In this document: piece after piece, positions 15,971 through 24,294 of the stretch | Layout: the number at the start of each line of letters is the position of its first letter | How positions within the stretch are numbered: the stretch's first letter is position 1 | Assembly (NCBI GenBank): GCA_903873655.1 | Contig: CAIQPH010000281.1 | Coordinates: 1-38,047, forward strand | Length of the DNA: 38,047 nucleotides | DNA from: an uncultured Holophagaceae bacterium | Lineage (GTDB): Bacteria > Acidobacteriota > Holophagae > Holophagales > Holophagaceae | Reading direction: 5' to 3' | Position numbers and translations under genes: made by a program | Notes under the pieces: generated by a model | Told to the model about the DNA's origin: nothing | The model's database searches: none | The model's input: only the letters and a program-made list of their open reading frames with translations

Positions 15971-16971
15971 TTCACCCCAACCACAGCCATTGGATGAAAC
16001 GCTTCCGGACCCGCGCCAAAGCCCTGCAGCGCCACATCGTGCTTCCCGAGGGGCGGGACGATCGCACCCTCCAGGCGGCCCAGCTCTTGCTGGACCAGGG
16101 GCTCTGCCGCCTCACCCTGCTGGGGGAACCCTCCAGCATGATGAAACGCGGGGCGGACCTCGGTCTGTCCCTGAAGGGCGCTGAGCTGGTGGATCCCGCC
16201 ATGAGCCTCCATCTTGAGGAATTGGCCGGGGCCTACTACGAGCGCCGCAAGGCCAAGGGCATCACCGAAGCCCAGGCCCTCGAGGCCGTGCACAACCCGC
16301 TCTGGTTCGGTGCGATGCTGGTGCAGGCGGGCCACTGCGACGGCATGGTAGCCGGTGCCCTGAACACCACCGCGGAAACCGTGCGGGCCTGTCTCCAGGC
16401 CATTGGCGCCGCCAAGGGCATCAAGACGGTCTCCAGCTTCTTCCTGATGATCCACCCCGAGGCCTCTTTCGGCGAGCAGGGCGCGGTGATCTTCGCGGAC
16501 TGCGCCGTCGTTCCCGATCCCACTCCCGAGCAGCTGGCGGACATTGCCCTGGCCGCCGCTGCCAATGCCCGCAGTGTCATGGGGGTGGAGCCACGGGTCG
16601 CCCTGCTCAGCTTCTCCACGCGCGGCTCCGCCGAGCATCCCTGCGTGGATAAGGTTCGCGCCGCCCTGGCGATCATCAAGGAGCGGGCGCCCGAACTGGC
16701 GGTGGACGGCGAACTGCAAGCCGATGCGGCCCTGCTGCCCTCCGTCGGCGAGAAGAAGGCGCCGGGCTCTCCCGTGGCCGGCAAGGCCAATGTCCTGATC
16801 TTCCCTGACCTCGATGCCGGCAACATCTCCTACAAGATCGCCGAGCGCATGGGGGGCTGCGCCGCCATCGGGCCGTTCCTCCAGGGCCTCGCCAAGCCCG
16901 CCAACGACCTGAGCCGGGGCTGCAGCGCCCAGGACATCGCGGATGTGGCGGTGCTCACGGCCCTCCAGTGA
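15967..16971 (+). CDS. pta: Phosphate acetyltransferase
   Basis: Phosphotransacetylase interconverts acetyl-CoA and acetyl phosphate, working with acetate kinase in acetate metabolism. The 334-residue length is that of the short class I enzymes. Features are [20 protein letters not shown] near the start, [19 protein letters not shown], the SSFFLMIHP block, [35 protein letters not shown] and [20 protein letters not shown], all characteristic of the Pta/Ptb family. The TTG start at 15967 has GGAGG five bases before it; the ATG at 15994 is an alternative. No ackA lies in the window. Pta is favoured over phosphotransbutyrylase because of the GELQADAA and PDLDAGN blocks. Confidence 0.92.
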   Translation: MIHPNHSHWMKRFRTRAKALQRHIVLPEGRDDRTLQAAQLLLDQGLCRLTLLGEPSSMMKRGADLGLSLKGAELVDPAMSLHLEELAGAYYERRKAKGITEAQALEAVHNPLWFGAMLVQAGHCDGMVAGALNTTAETVRACLQAIGAAKGIKTVSSFFLMIHPEASFGEQGAVIFADCAVVPDPTPEQLADIALAAAANARSVMGVEPRVALLSFSTRGSAEHPCVDKVRAALAIIKERAPELAVDGELQADAALLPSVGEKKAPGSPVAGKANVLIFPDLDAGNISYKIAERMGGCAAIGPFLQGLAKPANDLSRGCSAQDIADVAVLTALQ

Positions 16972-17549
16972 AGCGCCTCGCCCTCTTCATCTCCGGCACC
17001 GGCGGCAACGCCGTGAATCTTCTCAGGGCCTGTCGCGAGGGCCGGGTCCAGGCGCTGCCGGTCCTTGGGCTCGCCTCCACGGCGACGGCCGGTGGGATCG
17101 CCCGGTTGGAGACTGAAGGTCTTCCCACTGCCGTCGTGGTCCGGAAGGACTTTGAATCGGACGAGGCCTTCTCGGAAGCCTGCTATCAGGCTGCCGAGCA
17201 GGCCGGTGCCGACGTGATCTGCCTCTGCGGCTGGTTGAAGAAACTGACCGTGCCGCGGCGGTGGGAAGGGCGCATCCTCAACATCCACCCGGGACTGCTA
17301 CCCAAGTACGGGGGACCGGGCATGTACGGCATCCATGTCCACCGGGCGGTCCTGGCGGCGGGAGAAAGCGAATCCGGGGCCACCGTCCACCTGGTGGATG
17401 GCGAGTACGACCATGGACGCATCCTGCGCCAGTTGCGGGTTCCCGTGCTTTCTGGGGACACGCCGGAGGATCTGCAGAGGCGGGTATACGCGGCGGAAAT
17501 GGAACTGTATCCATTGGCCCTCGCTGCATATCTCGCGGAACAGACTTAG
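16968..17549 (+). CDS. purN: Phosphoribosylglycinamide formyltransferase
   Basis: PurN transfers a formyl group from 10-formyl-tetrahydrofolate to GAR in purine synthesis. The N-terminal [19 protein letters not shown] is the phosphate-binding loop (family: SGxGSN), the catalytic region is [19 protein letters not shown] (Asn-His pair), and [19 protein letters not shown] contains the catalytic Asp. At 193 residues it has normal length. The usual SGNGSN is here SGTGGN, which is seen in part of the family. The start is a GTG in a GTGA overlap with the pta stop, so it is translationally coupled. An enzyme with an unusual related substrate cannot be fully excluded. Confidence 0.88.
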   Translation: MKRLALFISGTGGNAVNLLRACREGRVQALPVLGLASTATAGGIARLETEGLPTAVVVRKDFESDEAFSEACYQAAEQAGADVICLCGWLKKLTVPRRWEGRILNIHPGLLPKYGGPGMYGIHVHRAVLAAGESESGATVHLVDGEYDHGRILRQLRVPVLSGDTPEDLQRRVYAAEMELYPLALAAYLAEQT

Positions 17550-17580
17550 ACTGTCTGCATGAGCATGAAGCAGGAGCAGA

Positions 17581-17746
17581 GGCTCCATCTCCGCGAGCAC
17601 CCGCGAGCGGGAGGTCGCACCGCGGCCGCTAGATGGAGTGCCACTTTGGCGAAGCCGAAGCCCAGAGGGCGCGGCACAGGGAGGCTCCACCTCGGTAAGC
17701 GAAGCGTGCCGGAGCACGCACGGCGTGCGATAGGTGGAGGTGCCGC
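17581..17746 (+). promoter_or_regulatory. Two tandem hairpins, the second masking the nnrD ribosome binding site
   Basis: Two related hairpin units lie head to tail. Unit 1 pairs CTCCATCT (17583-17590) with AGATGGAG (17631-17638). Unit 2 pairs CTCCACCT (17685-17692) with AGGTGGAG (17732-17739) and continues with GCGGCAC (17671-17677) against GTGCCGC (17740-17746), with a 7-nt bulge. Both units share GAGGCTCCAYCTC on the 5' side and the same length, and differ by a matched T-A to C-G change in the stem. Unit 2 also has an apical hairpin GCGTGC-cgga-GCACGC. The GGAGG at 17736-17740 that serves the GTG at 17747 lies wholly inside the stem, so folding should limit initiation. Confidence 0.65.
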
Positions 17747-19141
17747 GTGATCCCACTGCTCACTGCCGACGAGATGCGGGCCGCGGAGCGCCAGGCCATC
17801 GAGGGCTGGGGCATTCCGTCGCTAATCCTCCAGGAACATGCGGCCCTCGGGGCCCTGGCCCTGGTCCCTTCCGGCGAGCCGCTGCAGGTGCTGGTCGGGC
17901 CGGGCAACAACGGCGGCGATGCGCTGGCCCTGGCCCGGCTGGCCCGGCTTCAGGGACGTACGGTCACGGTCTGGTCGCCTTTCAGCCAGCCCGAGTGGCG
18001 CGGAGATGCCGCAATCCAGGCGCAGCTCTGGAAGGGGCTCGGCGGCGAGGTCCAGAACACCCCAGATCCCGAGGGAATCATGGCGTCCTGGCGCGGCTGG
18101 GTGGTGGACGGTCTATTTGGTCTTGGCACCGCACGACCCCTGGATGGCCCGGTCGTCATCTGGGTGCGGGCATTGAATGCGAGCGGCCTGCCGGTGCTGG
18201 CCTTGGACCTCCCCTCGGGCCTGGACCCTAGCGGGGCAGAGATCCCTGGGGAGGCCGTGCGGGCCACCAAGACAGCCTGCTTCGGCGCGCGCAAAGTCTG
18301 CCATGGCCTGCTTCCGGCCCGGGCGTTCTGTGGCGAGATCTCCGTCATCCCGATTCCGCTGGACCGGGCCCCGAACGCCCAACTGCACCTGCTGGAGCGC
18401 CCGGTCCTTCCCCGGAGGGAGTGGAATGCCCACAAGGGCAGCTTCGGCCATGTGGCCATCCGGGCGGGCAGCCTGGGCATGAGTGGCGCAGCGGTGCTGG
18501 CGGCGCTGGGGGCCTTGCGCGTGGGCGCGGGACTGGTGACCGTGCTGACGGAACCCGAGGTGCGCGCCGAGATCGCCGCCCAGGTTCCCGAGGCCATGGT
18601 GCGACCGTGGCAGGGCTCGGTACCGCCGGAAGTGGATGTTCTGCTGGTGGGCCCGGGAGGCATCGCCGAGGTGCCGGATTGGGCTGGCCCCCTGGTGGTG
18701 GATGCCTCGGCCCTCCAAGCTGGGGAGGGAGCTCGCTGGATGGAGAGGCCGGGGACGGCCATCACGCCTCATCCCGGCGAGTTCGCCCGGCTGTTCGGGC
18801 TGCCCCGTCCTCTGCTGATGGGTGAGCGGCTGGCTCAGGCCAGGCAGGTATCAAGTGGGAAGCCGGGCGTCCTGCTCCTCAAGGGGGCCCAGAGCGTCAT
18901 CGCCGGTGGCGCCCGGGAGGATCTCTGGATCAATCCCACCGGGCATCCAGGCCTGGCGACCGGGGGCAGCGGCGATTTGCTGGCCGGCATGGTGGCCGGG
19001 TTCCGCGCCCAGGGCCTGCCCATGCGGGAGGCCGCTGCCACGGCAGCCTGGTTCCATGGTGCCGCGGCGGACCGTCTGCCCGGCGCCGGCCTGCTGCCCC
19101 GAGACCTGGCCGGTCTGCTGCCGGAATTGCTGCGTGTCTGA
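17747..19141 (+). CDS. nnr: Bifunctional NAD(P)H-hydrate epimerase / ADP-dependent dehydratase
   Basis: This enzyme repairs hydrated NADH and NADPH: the N-terminal YjeF_N (NnrE) domain epimerises R- and S-hydrates, and the C-terminal NnrD (ribokinase-like) domain dehydrates the S form at the cost of ADP. The N-terminal part has LTADEMRAAERQAIEGWGIP and VLVGPGNNGGDALALARLA. The C-terminal part begins around residue 225 with NAHKGSFGHVAIRAGSLGMSG, then VLLVGPGGIAEVP, ITPHPGEFARLFG, LLLKGAQSVIAGG and LATGGSGDLLAGMVAGFRAQG, where the Asp of GGSGD is catalytic. The 464-residue length is slightly short of the usual 490-500. The GTG start is directly preceded by the hairpins described above. Its pairing with tsaE is conserved in many bacteria. 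Confidence 0.93.
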   Translation: MIPLLTADEMRAAERQAIEGWGIPSLILQEHAALGALALVPSGEPLQVLVGPGNNGGDALALARLARLQGRTVTVWSPFSQPEWRGDAAIQAQLWKGLGGEVQNTPDPEGIMASWRGWVVDGLFGLGTARPLDGPVVIWVRALNASGLPVLALDLPSGLDPSGAEIPGEAVRATKTACFGARKVCHGLLPARAFCGEISVIPIPLDRAPNAQLHLLERPVLPRREWNAHKGSFGHVAIRAGSLGMSGAAVLAALGALRVGAGLVTVLTEPEVRAEIAAQVPEAMVRPWQGSVPPEVDVLLVGPGGIAEVPDWAGPLVVDASALQAGEGARWMERPGTAITPHPGEFARLFGLPRPLLMGERLAQARQVSSGKPGVLLLKGAQSVIAGGAREDLWINPTGHPGLATGGSGDLLAGMVAGFRAQGLPMREAAATAAWFHGAAADRLPGAGLLPRDLAGLLPELLRV

Positions 19142-19568
19142 GTCCTTTCTGCCCAACGAGGTCGCCACGGAAGCCCTGGGCGAGGTCCTGGCGAGGCTCA
19201 CGCCCCCGGGCGGGACTTGGCTGCTGCACGGCGATCTGGGTGCGGGCAAGACCACCTGGGCCCGGGGTTTCCTCCGAGGACTGGGGGGCGACCCGGACGA
19301 GGTGGCTTCACCGACCTATGCGGTGCTGCACCGTTACGGACTCCCCGCCGGGCAGGTCTTTCATCTGGACCTCTACCGTCCCGGGGTGGAAGGCGTATGG
19401 TCCCTGGGTCTTGAGGACTGCATCAGTGCCGCCGACCGCCTGGTCGTCGAATGGGCCGGCGGGGACGGGCCCTGGCCCACGGCCTGGGTGGCCGACCTGT
19501 GGCTCGAGATCGAAGGCGAGGGCCGCAGGGCGAATTGGACACTGCCTGACGGGTCTGCCGCGCGATGA
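19134..19568 (+). CDS. tsaE: tRNA threonylcarbamoyladenosine biosynthesis ATPase TsaE
   Basis: TsaE is the ATPase that works with TsaB and TsaD to add t6A to tRNAs that read ANN codons. The Walker A GDLGAGKTTWARGFLRGLG and the following SPTYAVLHRYGL and VFHLDLYR are the family signature; the Walker B-like acidic residues lie in LEDCISAADRLVVEWAG. At 144 residues it is the usual size. The GTG at 19134 overlaps the end of nnr by 8 bp; GGA lies seven bases upstream. nnr-tsaE order is widely conserved (yjeF-yjeE in E. coli). tsaB and tsaD are not in the window. Confidence 0.92.
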   Translation: MSESFLPNEVATEALGEVLARLTPPGGTWLLHGDLGAGKTTWARGFLRGLGGDPDEVASPTYAVLHRYGLPAGQVFHLDLYRPGVEGVWSLGLEDCISAADRLVVEWAGGDGPWPTAWVADLWLEIEGEGRRANWTLPDGSAAR

Positions 19569-19575
19569 TGGACGC

Positions 19576-20847
19576 ATGAGCCTGCTCATTGCCCTTTCCA
19601 TGCTCACCTGCCTCCTGGCGGCCATCGCGGTCTGGGCCGGGTTCCGGAGGACAAAGGCCGATCCCGCGCCCTTCGAAGCACTGCGTCGGAACCTCGAGGA
19701 ACTGGCCTCCCGGGACCGGGTCGAGTCCCAGCAGGCCCTGGTCTCCCAGCTTCGGCCCCTGATGGCTGAACTCGGGGAACTCAAGACGGCCCAAGCCGAA
19801 AAACTTGCCGAAGGGTTCCGGCTGCTGGCTGCGGCCAACCAGGACGCCCTGAGGGCCTCCAGGGAAGAGCAGGCCGGGCAGCTCACTCAGGTCCAGCAGC
19901 AGGTGGAGAAGCGCCTGGAGGCCATCCAGAGATCGAACGAGGAGCGCCTGGAGCAGATCCGGCACACGGTGGACGAGAAGCTGCACGAAGCTCTGGAGAA
20001 GCGCCTTGGGGAAAGCTTCAACCTGGTGGCGCAGCGGCTCGAACAGGTTCAGAAGGGGCTGGGCGAGATGCAGACCCTGGCCCAGGATGTGGGGGGCCTG
20101 AAGCGCGCCCTCACCAATGTGAAGATCCGCGGGGTGCTGGGCGAGGCCCAGCTGGGCGCGCTGCTGGAGCAGTTCCTGTCCGCCGGGCAGTATGCGGCTA
20201 ATGTGAAAGTGCGGCCCCGTTCCCCGGAAGTGGTGGAATACGCGGTGAAGCTGCCGGGGCCTGAAGAGGGTGCGACCGTCTGGCTGCCCATCGACGCGAA
20301 GTTCCCCCTGGAGGACTACCAGCGGCTGATGGAGGCTTACGAACTTGGGGATCTCACCGCTGTGGAGGTGGCTGGCAGGGCGCTTGAGGCCCGCCTGCTC
20401 TCGCAGGCCAGGGATATTCGCGACAAGTACATCGCCCCGCCCTACAGCACCGATTTCGCGCTGCTCTTCCTGCCCTTCGAAGGCCTGTACGCCGAAGCCC
20501 TGCGCCGCCCGGGCCTGCTGGAAAGGATTCAGCGGGAGTGCAAGGTCACCTTCGTCGGACCCACCACCCTTACGGCTTTCCTCAATAGCCTCCAGGTGGG
20601 CTTCAAGACCCTCGCCATCACCAAGCAGAGCGGTGAGGTATGGAAGGTCCTGGGCCAGGTGAAGACCGAATTCGGGAAATTCGGGGAGTCGCTGGCCGTG
20701 GTCCAGAAGAAACTGGACGAGGCCAGTTCCAAGCTGGGGGACGTCTCCAAGCGGAAGGAACTCATGGAGAAGCGGCTGGCGGGAGTTGAGGCCCTGCCCG
20801 AAGTCGAGGCCCTGGAAACCCTGCCTGGCCCAATCCTGGAGGAATAA
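19576..20847 (+). CDS. rmuC: RmuC-family DNA recombination protein
   Basis: A 423-residue protein of the RmuC family, whose E. coli member limits inversions at short inverted repeats and is predicted to be a nuclease. It begins with one membrane segment (MSLLIALSMLTCLLAAIAVW), continues with a long coiled coil (about residues 35-160, rich in Glu, Gln, Leu and Arg), then the conserved nuclease-like domain with NVKIRGVLGEAQLGALLEQF, VWLPIDAKFPLEDYQRLMEA, DFALLFLPFEGLYAEALRRP and PTTLTAFLNSLQVGFKTLAI. The start at 19576 is the first Met in frame with the membrane helix, 8 bp after the tsaE stop. Its role in inverted-repeat stability is noteworthy given the inverted-repeat elements in this window, but no direct link is shown. 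Confidence 0.9.
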   Translation: MSLLIALSMLTCLLAAIAVWAGFRRTKADPAPFEALRRNLEELASRDRVESQQALVSQLRPLMAELGELKTAQAEKLAEGFRLLAAANQDALRASREEQAGQLTQVQQQVEKRLEAIQRSNEERLEQIRHTVDEKLHEALEKRLGESFNLVAQRLEQVQKGLGEMQTLAQDVGGLKRALTNVKIRGVLGEAQLGALLEQFLSAGQYAANVKVRPRSPEVVEYAVKLPGPEEGATVWLPIDAKFPLEDYQRLMEAYELGDLTAVEVAGRALEARLLSQARDIRDKYIAPPYSTDFALLFLPFEGLYAEALRRPGLLERIQRECKVTFVGPTTLTAFLNSLQVGFKTLAITKQSGEVWKVLGQVKTEFGKFGESLAVVQKKLDEASSKLGDVSKRKELMEKRLAGVEALPEVEALETLPGPILEE

Positions 20848-20901
20848 TTCCCTTCACAATATGGGAGAATGCCTTAGGATTCGGGCAAACCCGGGGGTGA
20901 G

Positions 20902-21408
20902 ATGCTGAAGGGGCGGGAACGTCACGGGATCGGCGAAGTGATCGCCGTGGACCGGAATTATGTTCCCATGCAGGAAGTCAGCCGCCGCCGGGCCCTCTGC
21001 GCTGTGGTGTCGGGCCGCGCCCATGTCCTGAATCCAGCCACCTTCGAACGCCACGTGAACCTGGAGGGGCGACTCGAACTGATCATCTTCCCGCATGTGC
21101 AGGCCTGCAGCGATTCCAAACTGCTCCTGGGGCGCCTGGAGCGCCGGGTCCTGCGGCGCGACCACTTCCTGTGCCAGTACGAGGGCTGCCAGAAGAAGGC
21201 CACCACGGTGGATCACGTGGTGCCGCTCTGTCAGGGGGGCTCCACCACCTGGCAGAACCTGGTCGGCTGCTGCCTGACCTGCAACCAGGCCAAGGGTGGC
21301 CGTACTCCGGAGCAGGCTGGAATGGTGCTGAAGCGTCAGCCCAAGGGGCCGCGCGCCCACCTCTTCGAACGCTTCGAGGAACTCCTGAAGCGGGCCAGCG
21401 CCGCGTGA
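20902..21408 (+). CDS. HNH endonuclease family protein
   Basis: A 168-residue protein with an HNH nuclease fold in the C-terminal half: FLCQYEGCQKKATTVDHVVP contains the first Cys pair and the catalytic DH, and GGSTTWQNLVGCCLTCNQAK the Asn and second Cys pair that bind structural zinc. The N-terminal 70 residues (VIAVDRNYVPMQEVSRRRAL, then CAVVSGRAHVL) match stand-alone bacterial HNH proteins with the usual VLNxxyxPl-like opening. These are common chromosomal genes with unclear function, not linked here to a restriction methylase or phage. The Shine-Dalgarno is GGGGGTGAG just before the ATG. It lies 54 bp after rmuC and may be cotranscribed with it. Confidence 0.85.
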   Translation: MLKGRERHGIGEVIAVDRNYVPMQEVSRRRALCAVVSGRAHVLNPATFERHVNLEGRLELIIFPHVQACSDSKLLLGRLERRVLRRDHFLCQYEGCQKKATTVDHVVPLCQGGSTTWQNLVGCCLTCNQAKGGRTPEQAGMVLKRQPKGPRAHLFERFEELLKRASAA

Positions 21409-21600
21409 CCGGCCGATGAACCCATAGCGCCTGGACAGTGGCCCGGGGGCTTGGCTTTGCATAGGACGCGGCACCCAGGCCACACTAGCGTTGAAAAATC
21501 AGACGCTAATAGATTGCATGATCGTGACAATTAACGAGCAAAAAATGATCTTTCCTTTTTTATTGAATCACCCTAGTCTCTTTGGCTAGGAGGAACTCCC
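21409..21600 (+). promoter_or_regulatory. AT-rich leader and ribosome-binding-site hairpin of pepA
   Basis: From about 21490 the sequence turns strikingly AT-rich compared with its surroundings, which fits a promoter region for the highly conserved pepA. A TTGAAA at 21491-21496 may be a -35 box, but the matching -10 is weak (TTGCAT at 21514). A short hairpin, CCTAG (21572-21576) with CTAGG (21586-21590), takes up the first three bases of the strong AGGAGG (21588-21593), seven bases ahead of the ATG at 21601. This could modestly tune translation. Confidence 0.45.
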
Positions 21601-23073
21601 ATGCCTTCAGTGGATATCAGCTCCCAGTCCGGTAAGGATTTTGCGGGGGATGCTTTAATCGTTCCTGTTTTCTCAGGGCGTGAACGCCACCGGCTGCCAC
21701 TTGCCATCAGCAAGGTCGCTCGCCAGGTGATGGATGAGGAGGATTTCAAGGCGGACTATCTTGAAGTTGTTCCGCTGCACCATCCCAATGGCGTGAAAGA
21801 GAGCCGGTGGATGGTTCTCGTCGGCCTGGGCGATGAGGAAAAAGTTACGCTGAACAAGATCCGCAAGGCGGTGGGTACGGCCGGACGGTTCTGCCTCAAA
21901 AAGAAGTGGAAGAAGATCGGCATTCTCGCCCCTTCGACCTCCACGCTCGATCACGACGCAGTGCAGGTGGCCCTGACCGAGGGGGCGCTGCTCGCCAATT
22001 ACGATTTCGTGGCCTTCAAGGGCGGGAAAACCGAGCCCAAACAGTTCTCATCCATCGAGGTATTCACGAACGGCGACGATACCCGCAAGGCCCGGCGGAA
22101 GCTGCCCGCTCTGGAGGCCGGGGTGGCTGCCTGTCACCGCGTCCGGGATCTTGCCAATACGCCTGCCGGGGACCTCAGTCCCGAGGTTTTTGCCGAAATG
22201 GCAGTGAAGCTGGCCAAGCAGCACAAACTGCACTGTGAGGTCCTGGATGTTCCGGCGCTTGAGAAGGGCGGATTTCGAGCCGTTCTGGCGGTTGGGCAGG
22301 GTAGTGCCAAGCCACCCAGGGTCGTCAAACTCGAATACAAGCCGAAGGAGAAGCCGAAGAAGCATGTGGTGCTGGTGGGCAAGGGCGTCTGTTTCGATTC
22401 AGGAGGGCTCTCGCTCAAGGATGCCTCCGGCATGGAGACCATGAAGGACGACATGACAGGCGCGGCCATCGTGCTGGCGACGCTGGCGGCCTGTGCCCAA
22501 CTGGAGGTGCCGGTGCAGGTGACCGGCCTGCTGGGTCTGGTGGAGAACATGCCCTCTGGATCGAGCTACAAGCCCGGCGATGTGATCCGCAGCCGCAGCG
22601 GGAAGACCATCGAGGTGCTCAATACGGATGCCGAAGGCCGCCTGGTACTGGCCGATCTGCTCCACCTCGCCAGCGAACTGGGCGCTGACCACGTGGTGGA
22701 CCTGGCGACCCTCACCGGGGCCGCTCTCATCGCCATGGGCGACGGGGTCTCAGCCGTGATGGGGACTGACCAGAAACTGGTGGAACGGCTCATGGATGCT
22801 GGCAATTCCGTCGGAGAGTATCTCTGGCAGCTGCCCTTGGTGGAAGAGTACAGCGATCTGCTCAAGAGCCCCCTGGCCGACCTGAAGAACATCACGGGGA
22901 TTCGCTGGGGCGGAACCATCACTGCCGGCCTGTTCCTCCGGGAGTTCGTGGGCGAGGCCTCCTGGACCCATGTGGATCTCTCCGGAAGCTGGTCGGGCAA
23001 GGAGCGGGACTACCGCACCCACGGGGCGAGCGGGGAAGGCCCCCGGTTCCTCCTCGAGTGGCTCATGGATTGA
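21601..23073 (+). CDS. pepA: Cytosolic leucyl aminopeptidase (M17 family)
   Basis: PepA removes N-terminal residues from peptides with a two-metal (Zn/Mn) site. The C-terminal catalytic domain shows VGKGVCFDSGGLSLKDASGM (metal ligands Lys and Asp), MKDDMTGAAIVLATLAA and the PROSITE signature NTDAEGRLVLADLL with its Asp/Glu ligands and catalytic Arg. The N-terminal domain is the macro-like fold of the family. At 490 residues it is of normal length. A strong AGGAGG precedes the ATG and a good rho-independent terminator follows at 23095, so it is probably a monocistronic gene. Confidence 0.95.
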   Translation: MPSVDISSQSGKDFAGDALIVPVFSGRERHRLPLAISKVARQVMDEEDFKADYLEVVPLHHPNGVKESRWMVLVGLGDEEKVTLNKIRKAVGTAGRFCLKKKWKKIGILAPSTSTLDHDAVQVALTEGALLANYDFVAFKGGKTEPKQFSSIEVFTNGDDTRKARRKLPALEAGVAACHRVRDLANTPAGDLSPEVFAEMAVKLAKQHKLHCEVLDVPALEKGGFRAVLAVGQGSAKPPRVVKLEYKPKEKPKKHVVLVGKGVCFDSGGLSLKDASGMETMKDDMTGAAIVLATLAACAQLEVPVQVTGLLGLVENMPSGSSYKPGDVIRSRSGKTIEVLNTDAEGRLVLADLLHLASELGADHVVDLATLTGAALIAMGDGVSAVMGTDQKLVERLMDAGNSVGEYLWQLPLVEEYSDLLKSPLADLKNITGIRWGGTITAGLFLREFVGEASWTHVDLSGSWSGKERDYRTHGASGEGPRFLLEWLMD

Positions 23074-23094
23074 GGGACCCTCCGGTCTGCTACC

Positions 23095-23123
23095 AAAAAG
23101 GGGGTCAGGCGCCCCCTTTTTTT
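23095..23123 (+). terminator. Rho-independent terminator after pepA
   Basis: AAAAAGGGGG (23095-23104), a 7-nt loop, then CCCCCTTTTT with a run of seven Ts (23117-23123). It lies 22 bp after the pepA stop. The A-run on the other side would also let it act on the opposite strand. Confidence 0.9.
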
Positions 23124-23223
23124 CAAATAGATGAAGATGTCCCCCTTGACCGGAAGGCAAAGATGGGGATTTATTGAGGACTGCCCTCCTGCCAACAAAG
23201 CCACCACCTCACTAGGAGTTCCC

Positions 23224-23520
23224 ATGGAAGCGATGGAGACCCTCACCAAGGCCGATCTCTCCCGATACTTGATGGAGCGGCTCGAACTGGGGAAGAAGGA
23301 TGCGGACCTCCTGGTGAATACATTCCTGGAGAGCATCATCGAATCCCTCAAGACCGGCGAAGGCGTGGAACTCAGGGGCTTCGGCAGCTTCCGGCTGCGG
23401 GATCGCCGGGCCCGGCAGGGACGGAATCCACGCAGCGGCGAGAACATCCAGGTCCCGCCCAAGCGGGTGGTCTACTTCAAGCTGGGCAAAGAACTTCGCA
23501 GCAAGCTCATCGACGACTGA
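23224..23520 (+). CDS. HU/IHF-family DNA-binding protein
   Basis: A 98-residue histone-like protein. It starts TLTKADLSRYLMERLELGKK and has the DNA-binding arm region VELRGFGSFRLRDRRARQGR, NPRSGENIQVPPKRVVYFK, in which the Pro at the arm tip that intercalates into DNA is part of IQVPPK. The sequence is closer to the IHF alpha/beta type than to HU because of GFGSFRLRDRRARQGRNP. It bends DNA and can act as an architectural factor in transcription and recombination. The ATG at 23224 has AGGAG seven bases upstream; earlier in-frame codons lack a signal. It follows the pepA terminator by about 100 bp and is probably transcribed on its own or with the next gene. Confidence 0.93.
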   Translation: MEAMETLTKADLSRYLMERLELGKKDADLLVNTFLESIIESLKTGEGVELRGFGSFRLRDRRARQGRNPRSGENIQVPPKRVVYFKLGKELRSKLIDD

Positions 23521-23547
23521 TCCCTTCTATCACCCGGAGGAGTTCCC

Positions 23548-24285
23548 ATGCGTCTTCGCACCCTGCTCGTTTCACTGCTGGCCGTGCTCGCGGTATCCGT
23601 ACCTGCCTTCGCCCAGAAGAAACTCTCCAAGGAGGACAAGGCCAAGCTCCCCCGCATTGCCATCCTTGATTTCAAGGCCGCTCCCGATGCCTGGCATGGC
23701 TGGCACCACGGCGGCTGGGGCAACAATATGAGCACCATCTCCAACCAGCTGCGGGATATGTTCACCACTGAAATCGTCGACAAGGGCAAGAACAAGATCC
23801 GGGTGATCGAACGGGAGCGTCTCCAGGAAATCCGCTCGGAACTGAACTTCCAGCAGAGCGGAGAAGTGGACACGGCCACGGTCCAGAAAATCGGGAAGCT
23901 CCTGGGCGTGAAGTATGTGATGACCGGCAAGATCACGCGCTTCGCCTACAAGGAGGGGGGGTTCAGTTCTGGTTGGGGTGTGGGCGCCCTGGTGGGCAAG
24001 GTGACCGGCAGCGGCATGGCCGGCGCCGTGGCTGGAAGCGTCAATGTGAAGAAGGCCTCCTTCACCGGGCGCCTGGACATCCGGCTGATCGAAGTGGAGA
24101 CCGGCGAAATCCTTGGAGCCTGGAAGGACGAGGACAAGGTTGACGACACCAGCGTGAAGGTGGCTGGCACGGGCGCAGAGGTCAGTTACGACGAGGAACT
24201 GGTGAATAAGGTGTTCGAGCCCATCGTCGAGCGCATCACCCCCAAGCTGCTGCGTGCCACCGTCTCGGCCCACGAAGACGAATGA
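23548..24285 (+). CDS. CsgG/HfaB-like secreted protein without lipobox
   Basis: A 245-residue protein with the CsgG-like fold: after the signal peptide come the KLPRIAILDFKA strand, the MFTTEIVDKGKNKIRVIERE segment, LQEIRSELNFQQSG, KIGKLLGVKYVMTGKITRF, and FTGRLDIRLIEVETGEILGA. CsgG forms the outer-membrane channel for curli export, and HfaB-type relatives anchor holdfast. Unlike CsgG, this protein has no Cys at the signal-peptide end (it ends AVSVPAFAQ, a signal peptidase I site) and no Cys elsewhere, so it is not a lipoprotein. A Trp/His/Gly-rich insertion (WHGWHHGGWG) sits after the first strand and a Gly/Ala/Val-rich hydrophobic loop in the middle (SGWGVGALVGKVTGSGMAGA). GGAGGAG precedes the ATG. 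No curli subunit genes are nearby. Confidence 0.75.
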   Translation: MRLRTLLVSLLAVLAVSVPAFAQKKLSKEDKAKLPRIAILDFKAAPDAWHGWHHGGWGNNMSTISNQLRDMFTTEIVDKGKNKIRVIERERLQEIRSELNFQQSGEVDTATVQKIGKLLGVKYVMTGKITRFAYKEGGFSSGWGVGALVGKVTGSGMAGAVAGSVNVKKASFTGRLDIRLIEVETGEILGAWKDEDKVDDTSVKVAGTGAEVSYDEELVNKVFEPIVERITPKLLRATVSAHEDE

Positions 24286-24294
24286 GTCCCAGGT

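Noticed and set aside
17559..17750. 63-residue frame ahead of nnr
   Set aside because: It covers the tandem hairpins and has no coding character.
20902..21408. HNH gene as part of a restriction, retron or phage-defence system
   Set aside because: No methylase, reverse transcriptase or phage gene is adjacent, and the protein looks like the common stand-alone chromosomal HNH family.
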